A DNA stretch of 64,000 bases, taken from assembly GCF_010365285.1 (NCBI RefSeq), contig NZ_CP048286.1, positions 62,001 through 126,000 of the forward strand, given 5' to 3'. Below the pieces are notes generated by a model. It saw only the letters and a program-made list of their open reading frames with translations, was not told the DNA's origin and did not search any database. Source of the DNA: Paenibacillus rhizovicinus (GTDB taxonomy: Bacteria; Bacillota; Bacilli; Paenibacillales; Paenibacillaceae). How positions within the stretch are numbered: the stretch's first letter is position 1; every line of letters starts with the position of its first letter. Below, piece after piece: positions 1 to 7,776 of the stretch. Made by a program: the position numbers and the translations under genes.

Positions 1-1469
1 ACATCCCCGACGAGCGCAGCCAATCGCCTGCCGCTCGAGACGACCAGCTGGAGGTTGCGAACGGCTTGCTCCGGCAGCTCCCCGGCAATACCGTCGATCA
101 GAGATTCGGACAGTCCGATCATGCCGTGCAGCGGCGTCCGCAGTTCGTGGGACGTTTGGGCCAGAAATTCATCCTTCGTTTTATCCATGGCAAGGAGCCG
201 GCTGGACATCTGTTCGACTTCCGTAAACGCGCGCACGAACCGCCCTGCCAGAATGAGCGATTGCATGGCGATAAATATCAGCAACCCGTAAGGAGCGAGC
301 GACCCGAGATGCGTTTTCTCGCTCATGTACAAGAAATCGTGAATGATCGTGCCGGACAGTCCGGCGAAGCCGATCAGGAACGTCAGCGTTCCCGGCTGGC
401 GATCGCGCATCGCCCGGATTAGCACGTACAACGTATAAGCGATGAAGCAGCATGTCATCAGCTCGTAAGGAATAAGCAGTTTATCGTACCATCGCTGCGG
501 GGTGAGCAGGCAGAACAACGTGGCGGCGGCTCCGGATGCTTGCACCGCAATGACGATCGGCCGGGCGAAGTAGCGCGCATAAAGCGATTGCACGAACATC
601 GCGATCATGATCATGCAGAAGAAGAACACGGCGTAAGGTATCTTGCAGAACAGCTCCCAGTTCATGTTCGGGAACCAATTGTAAACATAACGATCGTTCA
701 CGAACGGAATGCGAATGGCGACGAACAGCGAGAATAAGCCCAGGTACAACGCGGAATACTCGCGGCGCCGCAGGGCGAAGAGCACAAGATGGTACAACGC
801 CATGATCGTGCAAGCCCCGAAGGCGATGAACGTTCCTTCCATGTTCCGCCTGTAGAGCGCTTCGATTTGCGCAACCGATCCCAGCTGCATCGCGTTCTGG
901 AAGCCGCTCTTCGTATAGCTGTAATTGGCGAACTGAACGACGATCTCCAGTTCCTGCATGCCCGTCGTTACGGGGAAGGGCGCCGTCTGCACGATTTGCC
1001 GCGCCACCGTGCTTGCCTTGTTCTTGCCCACCTTCCCCGCGGAGGCGACGATTTCGCCATTGACCCAAATGCGGTAGGCCGAAAAAATGTTGTTCACCTT
1101 GAGTGCCATAACGCCGTCCCGCGGCGCCAGACGAACCTTCAAGCGCAGGGTCGCGTAGCCATCGGCCGGATAATTCGCGCCTGCCGCATGATGATTCCAA
1201 TAGCCAGGCATCGTAAAATAGCCGGATGTCCGGGGGGCCTTGCCGCTGCGGAAGTCTTCCGGAGTCAATAATGTCGACCAGTAAAACGACCATTCGCCGT
1301 TCAGTGCAACGATTCCGTCCTGCCGCGAATCCCAGCCCGTCAGATCCAGGCTGCCGCGAACCGCCCGCGAAGTCGAGTTCGGCTCCGCGCCAGCCCTGCT
1401 CTCGCCGCAGCAGGCAAGTCCAATCATAACGAGCATGATCAGCGACAGCAAACGTGCCTTTCTAGACAT
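1..1469 (-). CDS. 7TM-DISM sensor histidine kinase, C-terminus beyond window
   Basis: Read directly on the minus strand, an open frame starts at the ATG at 1469 and runs off the left edge. The first 20 residues are hydrophobic and end in a lipobox-like LACC, so the N-terminus may be lipid-anchored outside the membrane. Residues of about 40-190 form a jelly-roll-like sensor region (7TMR-DISMED2 type, with GEWSFYW and RIWVNGE segments). About seven membrane segments follow (roughly 205-400). A short linker leads to the phospho-acceptor box SHELRTPLHGM near 435. The ATPase domain is outside the window. The start overlaps the end of the upstream amidase-like gene by 8 bp, so the two are probably co-transcribed. 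The family senses extracellular small molecules, often sugars; the ligand is unknown here. Confidence 0.85.
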   Translation of the reverse strand, partial: MSRKARLLSLIMLVMIGLACCGESRAGAEPNSTSRAVRGSLDLTGWDSRQDGIVALNGEWSFYWSTLLTPEDFRSGKAPRTSGYFTMPGYWNHHAAGANYPADGYATLRLKVRLAPRDGVMALKVNNIFSAYRIWVNGEIVASAGKVGKNKASTVARQIVQTAPFPVTTGMQELEIVVQFANYSYTKSGFQNAMQLGSVAQIEALYRRNMEGTFIAFGACTIMALYHLVLFALRRREYSALYLGLFSLFVAIRIPFVNDRYVYNWFPNMNWELFCKIPYAVFFFCMIMIAMFVQSLYARYFARPIVIAVQASGAAATLFCLLTPQRWYDKLLIPYELMTCCFIAYTLYVLIRAMRDRQPGTLTFLIGFAGLSGTIIHDFLYMSEKTHLGSLAPYGLLIFIAMQSLILAGRFVRAFTEVEQMSSRLLAMDKTKDEFLAQTSHELRTPLHGMIGLSESLIDGIAGELPEQAVRNLQLVVSSGRRLAALVGD

Positions 1470-2088
1470 CCTGCAAGGTCAGCAGTTCGTCGGCGAGCGT
1501 ATATCCGTTGATCAGCGGGAGGTCGGTTCTGTTCGAGAGGTCGACCGGCCGGTAGCTGTTCGATGGCATCGATCTGTCCATGATGCCAAGGCGCATGTAC
1601 GTTTCCGCTACCAGCTCGCTGCAGAAGAAGCTTTTATAGCCCGCTTGCGCGCGGAGCAGCTTGCCTTCGAGCAATTCGAACGCCATCCGCTCGAGCGATG
1701 GAAACGAGGCATCGTGTACTTCTTCGATAAACGCCTTCAATTTAGCCAACATGTCATCGTTCCGTGCTCCATTTAGCAGGCGAAATGCGAACAACGCATC
1801 GTAGCCGTCACTTACGTCCGTGGCAATTCGCTCCTTGAGCGTTACGAGCATCGGCCCTGTTTTGATACGGTGTTCCATCACGTCCCCGAGCGTTTGCGTC
1901 GTGGTAGATTCCCAGAAGAGCGGCTCATCGAATCCCGGCAGTCTGACAACCATACCGATATGCGACCATGGCGAGCCTTGCATCGCCTCCACTTGAAGAG
2001 CCTCCGCAAAGATGCCGTGGCAGAACAGAAGATCCCCGGTCTGCAGGCGCCCTTTGATTTCTTCATATGAAACTTGCTTGTTGTTCAT
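1462..2088 (-). CDS. YiiX-like permuted papain/NlpC-P60 amidase family protein
   Basis: A 208-residue protein starting at the ATG at 2088, preceded by a strong AGGAGGG site. Visible family marks are GDLLFCHG at about residues 17-24, SHIGMVVRL near 45 (histidine in the permuted order) and FFCSELVAETYMRLG near 165 with the likely catalytic cysteine. This order (His before Cys) fits the YaeF/YiiX C92-like permuted fold, whose members act on acyl or peptide amide bonds. No signal peptide is seen, so it is probably cytoplasmic. It overlaps the start of the DISM histidine kinase, suggesting a linked role. The substrate cannot be told from sequence. Confidence 0.75.
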   Translation of the reverse strand: MNNKQVSYEEIKGRLQTGDLLFCHGIFAEALQVEAMQGSPWSHIGMVVRLPGFDEPLFWESTTTQTLGDVMEHRIKTGPMLVTLKERIATDVSDGYDALFAFRLLNGARNDDMLAKLKAFIEEVHDASFPSLERMAFELLEGKLLRAQAGYKSFFCSELVAETYMRLGIMDRSMPSNSYRPVDLSNRTDLPLINGYTLADELLTLQDV

Positions 2089-2189
2089 AAATTCCCTCCT
2101 CCTAATATGGAAAAATATGTGCGAGACTCTTTCATTGTAACAAAACATCGGCTGGGTGTCAGAGAACAATCCTATCTTTAAGCAATGTT

Positions 2190-2390
2190 TTGTTCATTTG
2201 GAAAAACGCATTGATCCGACCTGCGTCGGTTGTTCAAAATTCGTATATAGTTCACTTAACAACGCTGCGTCAGGTATACAAGCACCTCATTGGCTCCGGT
2301 TCGCTAGCAGTCCTGCGTCTCTTTCCAACGCCTGCCGATCTTCAAAAACTCACCGTTCAACAGGTAATCGACGTGCTTAATTGCTGCTTA
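2190..2390 (+). pseudogene. Remnant of IS110-family transposase
   Basis: The plus-strand frame from about 2190 encodes a fragment with GSLAVLRLFPTPADLQKLT, which resembles the stretch that joins the two domains of IS110-family transposases. Neither the N-terminal DEDD catalytic part nor the C-terminal serine-containing domain is present, and the frame soon loses similarity. I read it as a decayed insertion-sequence fragment. The family assignment rests on one short motif, so it is moderate only. Confidence 0.45.
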
Positions 2391-2404
2391 ATGAACACGA
2401 ATAC

Positions 2405-2640
2405 TGGCTTATTCGCGGGATCTCAAGACTGCACGGAGTACCGGATTGCGTTCAACAAAAGGGCACAGACCCGTACCGTTAGGAAACCCGCCTCCACCCA
2501 CCGGGTAGGCGTAACGAAGGAATGAAAGGGCATCGACCCGTCGAGAAATGGGAGTGAAAGCCTCCGGAGGTACGTGGAGCAGCGTGCAAAAGAGCAATAA
2601 AAAAGGAGCGAAAACTCGCCCCTTCTGTTCCCGCATGCGC
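2405..2640. other. Non-coding stretch with paired GGG-N6-CCC modules, possibly an IS110-element guide-RNA region
   Basis: No convincing protein is seen. Two similar modules, AAAGGGCACAGACCCGT near 2457 and AAAGGGCATCGACCCGT near 2525, each form a tiny GGG/CCC stem and are each followed by GAAA-type loops. The stretch follows the IS110-like fragment directly. IS110 elements carry a structured non-coding RNA (bridge or seek RNA) beside the transposase, so this may be its remains. That is inference only. Confidence 0.25.
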
Positions 2641-2689
2641 TCTGTTGCTGAATTTGATGGTACATGGCTCCTTCTATCCGGATAACGAA

Positions 2690-2920
2690 TTATCTATTGA
2701 GGTTAGCCCTTACGCTTTTCCCCGAAAAACTCTCCCATATTCGTACGCCCCATACTTCGGCAATTCGTTGGTTTTCTACGCGGATAAGTTCAATAATCAT
2801 CGGCTGTTTTTCAGAATCCGCTATATTGATTCCCTGAATACTTGTGCGACTCGCAGCTTAATCGCCATCAACAAGCAGATCTTCGACGACCACTCGGATA
2901 ACCGGGAACCGTTCGAACAT
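2690..2920 (-). pseudogene. Decayed SnoaL-like (NTF2-fold) protein
   Basis: The minus-strand frame from the ATG at 2920 reads RVVVEDLLVDGD, then an in-frame TAA, then ASRTSIQG and later IIELIRVENQRIAEVWGV before stopping at 2690. The pattern EDL-DGD, V-R-T-QG, then RVEN-IAEVWGV is the typical C-terminal half of SnoaL-like polyketide-cyclase or ester-cyclase family proteins. The stop codon, an internal deletion and the missing N-terminal half show that the gene is dead. Confidence 0.6.
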
Positions 2921-2973
2921 TGATAAGCTCTCGTTCGATTGCGTAAATGTGTCTACTGAACCTGTGATTGCAA

Positions 2974-3405
2974 TCATTTCTTCTTGTTTCTCATAGCGGC
3001 GAGCAGCTTCACATTCCCATTGGCTCCTTCCACGAAACGCCTATATTCTGGGGATTCCATCGGAACGATCGCGATTTTCCCCTTCGCATTGAAATGAATA
3101 CCCCATCCGTATTTTTTCGGGAGCATCGATGCTCTCAAGCATGGTTTCGGTTTCATGAAAAATTCGTCTCGAATCTGGTCACCTCTCTCAGCTAACTCCT
3201 CCTCCGGAATGTTTTTATGTCGGATATGTACGATGTACAGGAGCTCCTCCTGCGTATAGCCATACGGATTATTCGCGAGTAACTCAAATTCGATACCCGG
3301 CTTTGTTTTCCCGTCTTTCTTGTCCAGGGGCTTTATTCCGGTCTCTGAGGGGCAATCCGCGGCAACGGTAATGAACGTATCATAGTAATTCCAGTCCAAC
3401 CTCAT
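2974..3405 (-). CDS. DUF6157 family protein
   Basis: About 143 residues, beginning with NYYDTFITVAADCP, with NPYGYTQEELLYIVHIRHK in the middle and KPCLRASMLPKKYGWGIHF towards the end. This layout matches the small uncharacterised DUF6157 proteins common in Firmicutes and Bacteroidetes. The AGGAGGA site lies directly before the ATG at 3405, which is too close; a TTG at 3399 has better spacing and may be the true start. It lies just downstream of the ABM monooxygenase gene on the same strand. The function is unknown. Confidence 0.75.
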   Translation of the reverse strand: MRLDWNYYDTFITVAADCPSETGIKPLDKKDGKTKPGIEFELLANNPYGYTQEELLYIVHIRHKNIPEEELAERGDQIRDEFFMKPKPCLRASMLPKKYGWGIHFNAKGKIAIVPMESPEYRRFVEGANGNVKLLAAMRNKKK

Positions 3406-3443
3406 TCCTCCTGAATCAGGTATAGAACCGCTCATCGATTTAA

Positions 3444-3746
3444 TTAAAATCCTTTTCCTCCGAGCGGCCGAACCTTTACGGCACTGCCCCCTGCGATTAA
3501 ATGCCGGCAACGCCCGATTAGCTCCAATACCTTCTCGTTTTGCAAAGACGCGGCATGAAACTCCTGGCTCTCCCATAGCTCCGTGATCCAAAGATCGTTA
3601 GGATCTTCTTCAGCCGCATGCAGGATATAATAGATGCAGCCCTCCATATCGTTCAATGTCGCGCTGGATGCCAGCATCATCTCCGCGAGCTCTTCCCGTT
3701 TCCCCTCGTGGGCCGTTAATTTTCCAAACATGGCGAACTTGCTCAT
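3444..3746 (-). CDS. ABM-domain (putative quinol-type) monooxygenase
   Basis: A 100-residue protein with the antibiotic-biosynthesis-monooxygenase (ABM) fold: MFGKLTAHEGKREELAEMM at the start, a YYILHAAEEDPNDLWITELWES core and an AASLQNEKV segment. These small cofactor-free dimers act on quinols or related aromatics, or serve as detoxifiers. Its start overlaps the stop of the WYL regulator by 4 bp, so both come from one transcript and the regulator may control this gene. The substrate is unknown. Confidence 0.8.
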   Translation of the reverse strand: MSKFAMFGKLTAHEGKREELAEMMLASSATLNDMEGCIYYILHAAEEDPNDLWITELWESQEFHAASLQNEKVLELIGRCRHLIAGGSAVKVRPLGGKGF

Positions 3747-4741
3747 CGTTCATCTTCCTTTCTTCTTGTGGAATTTGCCAACATGGCTTCGTAATGCGCA
3801 AGCATTCGAGCGTTTGCCTCCACCATCTTCCCGACAAGCAGCTCCGACTCAATCTGCAAGGCTGTACTGTACGCCATCAAAAAATAAGGTACATACGTCT
3901 GCAACTTCGAATGTTCTAACTGGAACACGGCCTCTTCGGGCATACGCTCCACGAGCGTGTGCCCGAACAACCAGTGATGGCACAACTCGTTAAGAACCTG
4001 CTCTTTCCCCTTGATCCGCACAGTCTCGAATCGTGCGGGTCGGGTTGGATTGGGAAGCAGATGATCGAGAAGATGATCCTTAGCCGAGAAACCCGCCGGA
4101 CGCTCGAAACGTCCCTCTGTCTCCCGCAATGAGCGAATACGGTCCACTCGAAAATTCCGCAACTCCTCCCGATAACCGCAATACCCTACCGTATACCAGT
4201 TCCCTTTCCAATAGACGATACCATAAGGGTCGAACAGTCGTGGAAGAGGGGCCTCACCCTTGCCCCGGTCATATTGCATTTCCACCGTCCGTCCCTGTCC
4301 TGCCGCCGCCTCCAGCATTTGAAGATAGAGTTGGAGCTCTCCGTCCGTTCGTGGATAAATGACGGATAAGGCAGTACTATGACTCTTAAGATGATTCAGT
4401 TGCTTCTCGTTGGCGTAACGCATCATCTTGTCCATCGCTCGGGTTAAATGATCTGAATAGGGGTATCCGGCCTCCTTGGCAAATATCGAGGCATGGATCA
4501 ACGCCTTCTGCTCCTCGATATCGAAGAAGAGCGGTGAATCGGTAAACCGGCTTAGGATGCTATAGCCGCCGTTTGGGCCCGAATCCGCAATGATTGGAAC
4601 CCCGCTGGCGCACAGAGAATCGATGCAGCGATAGACAGTCCGCACGTGAATCTCCAGCTCTTCCGCCAACTGCTTCGCAGTCATCCGCTTGCCTGAGCGC
4701 AGCATCCAGAGAATCGATAACATATTGTCCGATTTCGTCAT
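3743..4741 (-). CDS. HTH/WYL-domain transcriptional regulator (YafY type)
   Basis: A 332-residue protein. Residues 1-60 hold a winged helix-turn-helix (MLWMLRSGKRMTAKQLAEELEIHVRTVYRCIDSL). The WYL domain covers about 140-220 and shows DPYGIVYWKGNWYTVGYC and FRVDRIRSL; a WCX-like C-terminal region follows. WYL domains bind nucleic acid or small ligands and switch DNA binding. It is translationally coupled to the ABM monooxygenase by a 4-bp overlap. A short inverted repeat upstream (4811-4829) is a possible autoregulatory operator. Confidence 0.88.
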   Translation of the reverse strand: MTKSDNMLSILWMLRSGKRMTAKQLAEELEIHVRTVYRCIDSLCASGVPIIADSGPNGGYSILSRFTDSPLFFDIEEQKALIHASIFAKEAGYPYSDHLTRAMDKMMRYANEKQLNHLKSHSTALSVIYPRTDGELQLYLQMLEAAAGQGRTVEMQYDRGKGEAPLPRLFDPYGIVYWKGNWYTVGYCGYREELRNFRVDRIRSLRETEGRFERPAGFSAKDHLLDHLLPNPTRPARFETVRIKGKEQVLNELCHHWLFGHTLVERMPEEAVFQLEHSKLQTYVPYFLMAYSTALQIESELLVGKMVEANARMLAHYEAMLANSTRRKEDER

Positions 4742-4810
4742 CGTCTAAGCCTTCTTTCCAAGAACTGTGCCGAATTAACTCCGAACTCATATTGATTATA
4801 ATCACACATC

Positions 4811-4829
4811 ACTGACAAATACAGTCAGT
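4811..4829. promoter_or_regulatory. Inverted repeat upstream of the WYL regulator (possible operator)
   Basis: ACTGAC and GTCAGT arms separated by 7 nt lie about 70-90 bp upstream of the WYL regulator start, near a TATAAT box on the minus strand at about 4795-4800. The position suits autoregulation. There is no direct evidence of binding. Confidence 0.35.
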
Positions 4830-4952
4830 TATTCCAATCTATCTTGAGTTGCGATTAGTTTGAAGTAATCAGAAGTAATTCTCGCCGCTACTTGTGTTAC
4901 AGTTCAGCGACTAATCTTAAACTGCTGCCCGAGGGAGTTTAATCCCTTACGA

Positions 4953-5423
4953 TTAAAGAACCTTCTTAAAGACTACCCTAACACCATCGCGGCCATCATA
5001 ATCAACGCACACAGGCAAACCTTCAAATTCTTGTTTCTGAGGTTCAATAACAAATCCCATGCGCGTATGGAAGGCTACAGAATCCTTCTTTCTAGGGGCT
5101 GTTACACATCGAACTACGTTTCTACCCTTCACTCCGACGCATTTAAAGAATTCCTCATATAGCGCTCGTCCAACACCTTTACCAAGATATACTGAATCGA
5201 TCATAACAATTCGAATATAAGCTTCATCTGATTTAGATTGTGACAAAAATCCCATAATAAACCCTATCATTCTCCCGTTCTCTTCAGCTAAAAGACAAGT
5301 ATCACGAAAGTGTTGGATATACCATTTTGAGAACATATCACTCGAATAGTTGCTCCCCCACCAATTTGAGGCTACCTCCAATATTGCTTTACAATCTTCT
5401 GGTTCAATATGTCTTATATTCAA
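4953..5423 (-). CDS. GNAT family N-acetyltransferase
   Basis: A 156-residue protein starting at a TTG (5423) that sits 8 nt after a GGAGGGG site. The GNAT core is visible: RHIEPEDCKAILEV at the start, MIGFIMGFL (strand 4), then VYLGKGVGRALYEEFF, the acetyl-CoA pyrophosphate loop, at about 95-110. VAFHTRMGFVIE near 130 is the usual closing motif. It transfers an acetyl group from acetyl-CoA to an unknown amine. It stands alone between regulator and repeat DNA. Confidence 0.85.
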   Translation of the reverse strand: MNIRHIEPEDCKAILEVASNWWGSNYSSDMFSKWYIQHFRDTCLLAEENGRMIGFIMGFLSQSKSDEAYIRIVMIDSVYLGKGVGRALYEEFFKCVGVKGRNVVRCVTAPRKKDSVAFHTRMGFVIEPQKQEFEGLPVCVDYDGRDGVRVVFKKVL

Positions 5424-5486
5424 AAAAACTACCCCTCCAAATCATTTTCCATTTATAACAAATTCGGTTCGAATGCTCAATTAACC

Positions 5487-5580
5487 TGCCCTTTAGCTTA
5501 ATAAAACACGAAGCAGCTGCCGCGTGACAGATCTGCTCCGTGTTTTTGTTCAACTAACGTTTCCCGTTTAGTTGAATATT
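5487..5580. repeat. Dispersed hairpin repeat, copy 1 (GCAGCTG stem plus CCCGTTTAG tail)
   Basis: A hairpin ACACGAAGCAG...CTGCTCCGTGT is followed by TTCAACTAACGTTTCCCGTTTAGTTGAAT, itself an inverted repeat. Related units occur at about 6601-6765, 7621-7714, 25069-25095 (tail only), 31826-31920 and 39095-39172, always between genes. Some copies may act as terminators for the gene to the right. Confidence 0.65.
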
Positions 5581-5625
5581 CGATCTCCTGCTGTTTGGGT
5601 AGCTAAATGTGCTTCCTTGTGTAAG

Positions 5626-6120
5626 TTAGTCGATCCCCACCACTCTGCTACGCCTTTCAACTAACATGACATCTCTCCAAGTGTCACCAAGTTTACCGAT
5701 GCGTTCTCTTCTCCCGAGTTCTCGGAACCCGTGCTTGAGATGCAACTTCATACTAGGAATGTTCTCGGGAAATATGCCCGCCTGTAGCGTCCAGAAGCCA
5801 TTCTGCTCCGATATGTCAATGAGTCTGCCGAGTAGAGCTGTTGCGATTCTCTGACCTCTGACGCGCTCGGAAATATAAATGCTTACCTCCGCGACACCTG
5901 CGTAAACGCATCTCGAGGATATTAGGCTTAACGCAGCCCAGCCAACGACCATGCCATCTAGTACATAAACGATGCTACAACTAGGAATATGATTAGTAAA
6001 CCAATGCTCCTTAGTAGGTGCTTCTGTTTGGAATGTGGCATTCTTTGTTCGAATTCCTTCTTCGTAAATTGTTTTAATGGAATCCCAATCATGGTCTTCG
6101 ATTAATCTGATTTCGCTCAT
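5626..6120 (-). CDS. GNAT acetyltransferase, phosphinothricin-acetyltransferase (Pat/MnaT) type
   Basis: About 164 residues from the ATG at 6120, placed after GAGAGGGTGTC. IRLIEDHDWDSIKTIYEEGI at the start, ATFQTEAPTKEHW and VGWAALSLISSRCVYAGVAEVSIYI are marks of the Pat/MnaT branch of GNAT enzymes. RVRGQRIATALLGRLI is the acetyl-CoA loop. The family acetylates methionine sulfone, methionine sulfoximine or phosphinothricin-like amino acids. The actual substrate is not known. A single gene flanked by repeats. Confidence 0.85.
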   Translation of the reverse strand: MSEIRLIEDHDWDSIKTIYEEGIRTKNATFQTEAPTKEHWFTNHIPSCSIVYVLDGMVVGWAALSLISSRCVYAGVAEVSIYISERVRGQRIATALLGRLIDISEQNGFWTLQAGIFPENIPSMKLHLKHGFRELGRRERIGKLGDTWRDVMLVERRSRVVGID

Positions 6121-6259
6121 TATAGACACCCTCTCAATATAATCAGAAGTAGATAGTAACGACCCACTTGCAATTACCAAATTAATAACGAGCCTGTTTA
6201 CATGAAGTATTCAATAAGTGATGGAACTATCCTCCCGATAGCTTAACAAGGCATTGTTT

Positions 6260-6580
6260 TTATAGCTCGATCTTCTTCCAAACGCTCTTTTCAAGTATTT
6301 CATAAGTATTATCTATGCGCCTTATCGGTCTGATTAAATCATGCTGGCAACCTTCAACGGGATCATCAATTTGCACCCATCCATTTTCCGATGTTCGGAA
6401 ATACGCTTCGCTGAAATTTTCTGCATCTTCTACATGGTCAAACCAAAAATCATTATGCGATGGCTCATCCTTCTGTGTCTGATAAACAAAGAGATATACT
6501 CCATTATCTGCGGTTTCATATATCATGATTTTTTTAATTTCATGGGAAGTGTTGGGTACAGTGAGAGCGTATTTTCTCAA
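6260..6580 (-). CDS. Hypothetical small protein
   Basis: A 106-residue soluble protein with a probable TTG start at 6580 after a GGAG site. It has a strand-rich, acidic, aromatic composition (MIYETADNGVYLFVY, WFDHVEDAENF, WVQIDDPVEGCQHD). There is no signal peptide or membrane segment. I do not recognise an established domain; similar short proteins appear to be common in Paenibacillus-like genomes, but I cannot confirm that here. Confidence 0.55.
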   Translation of the reverse strand: MRKYALTVPNTSHEIKKIMIYETADNGVYLFVYQTQKDEPSHNDFWFDHVEDAENFSEAYFRTSENGWVQIDDPVEGCQHDLIRPIRRIDNTYEILEKSVWKKIEL

Positions 6581-6600
6581 CTTCGTTTCATCTCCGTTTT

Positions 6601-6765
6601 AAGTTGGACGCTGCCCTTTAGCACAACGACGGCAGCCAATCGTTGATATGCTCCCATACGGTAGACAGGTGAAATAATAAATCCTGTTATCGTAAGGGGG
6701 GAATATCACGTGGACGGCTGCCGTTGAGTATATATTCAACTATCGTCTCCCGTTAGCGGAATAGC
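6601..6765. repeat. Degenerate dispersed hairpin repeats, copy 2
   Basis: The gap between the small hypothetical gene and the HAD gene holds CGCTGCCC...GGCAGCC at 6609-6637 and, at 6715-6762, ACGGCTGCCGT followed by TTCAACTATCGTCTCCCGTTAGCGG. These are related to the other hairpin plus CCCGTTAG units. No gene is seen here. Confidence 0.5.
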
Positions 6766-6798
6766 GAGAACAAGGTACTCGATCAAGGGGACTGTCCC

Positions 6799-7512
6799 CT
6801 ACGTGTGCAACAAAATGGCACGTAACTCCTCTATATCGGTAATCACTGCTAGAGGGCGAGGCTCTTGAGGTACTTGATAATTCTTTTTATTTAACCATAT
6901 AGCTTGCAACCCTTCTTGTATTGGAGCCGCAACATCATTTGTCCAAGAGTCACCCACGACAAGTACCTGTTCTGGTGGTAATGAAGACATACTTAGAACG
7001 TAATAATAAATTTCTGGGCTTGGTTTTTCATAGCCGATAACTTCGGATATGAACACATACTCTTTTGGAATGATACCATCTAATCCGATTGCCTGTAATT
7101 TATCATTCTGCCAACCTTTGCTTCCATTCGTCAATACTCCTATTTGATAATAATTACTAAGATCCTCAATAATTTTGTTTATCATCACATTAGGCTTCAT
7201 ATGCTTTTTACTTATTAATTGGTAGAACATTTCAAAGTTAATTGCCGTTTCTACATCCGTTGTTTTCCCCATTTGATCCATAGAATAGAGAAAACGTTTA
7301 GTCCGATATTCGTCAAAAGAAATTTGTTTGCTATCTAATTTCTTTACTAAGAGTTGTTCTACATTACTAAAGACTTCAAATAAATCGTTACTATTCATTT
7401 CACTGGTGAAAAAATGATTTCTGAACGCGTCCTTAACACTATTTTCCCAATAGTCGGCAAAGTGTAAAAGTGTATCATCTAGATCAAACAAAACCAATTT
7501 AATTGGATACAT
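6799..7512 (-). CDS. HAD-superfamily hydrolase (YjjG-like)
   Basis: About 237 residues from the ATG at 7512, which follows GGGAGAG. HAD motif I is LVLFDLDDTLL at residues 5-15, motif II is GVLTNGSKGWQ near 120, motif III is the lysine in VIGYEKPSPEIYY, and motif IV is VLVVGDSWTNDVAAPIQEG. The helical cap sits between motifs I and II, as in the noncanonical nucleotidase/YjjG branch. It is probably a small-molecule phosphatase. An AGGGGACtGTCCCCT palindrome overlaps its stop codon (6786-6800). Confidence 0.88.
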   Translation of the reverse strand: MYPIKLVLFDLDDTLLHFADYWENSVKDAFRNHFFTSEMNSNDLFEVFSNVEQLLVKKLDSKQISFDEYRTKRFLYSMDQMGKTTDVETAINFEMFYQLISKKHMKPNVMINKIIEDLSNYYQIGVLTNGSKGWQNDKLQAIGLDGIIPKEYVFISEVIGYEKPSPEIYYYVLSMSSLPPEQVLVVGDSWTNDVAAPIQEGLQAIWLNKKNYQVPQEPRPLAVITDIEELRAILLHT

Positions 7513-7620
7513 AATACTCTCCCATCCATTATGTGATGATAAAGTCTTCTTGAATATTATTTTTCCAATTATATCCTTCCACTCAGACCCTCGGCAACTC
7601 AAAAATACTGTCACTCACTA

Positions 7621-7714
7621 TCCTGCCGAATAGCTTAATGAAAAGAAGCAGCTGCGGATCGCGTGCTGCTTCTTGGTACGTTGAACTAGCGTGTCCCGTT
7701 AGGAGTTCAACGTA
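7621..7714. repeat. Dispersed hairpin repeat, copy 3
   Basis: AAGAAGCAG...CTGCTTCTT hairpin (about 7643-7675) followed by TTGAACTAGCGTGTCCCGTTAGGAGTTCAA, again an inverted repeat. This is the best-preserved member of the family and lies just upstream of the HAD gene. Confidence 0.65.
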
Positions 7715-7776
7715 GCACAGCCGTTATTTCTAGCTCGATGCTTTAAAAATGCGAATTCCAAGCTGTTCGCGGGAAT

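Noticed and set aside
481-1293. A long minus-strand open frame rich in Arg and Gly
   Set aside because: It is out of frame with the sensor-kinase reading, which has domain structure, a lipobox and an H-box across the same DNA.
2645-2923. Plus-strand 92-codon frame
   Set aside because: No ribosome binding site or motif, and the opposite strand carries a recognisable SnoaL-like remnant.
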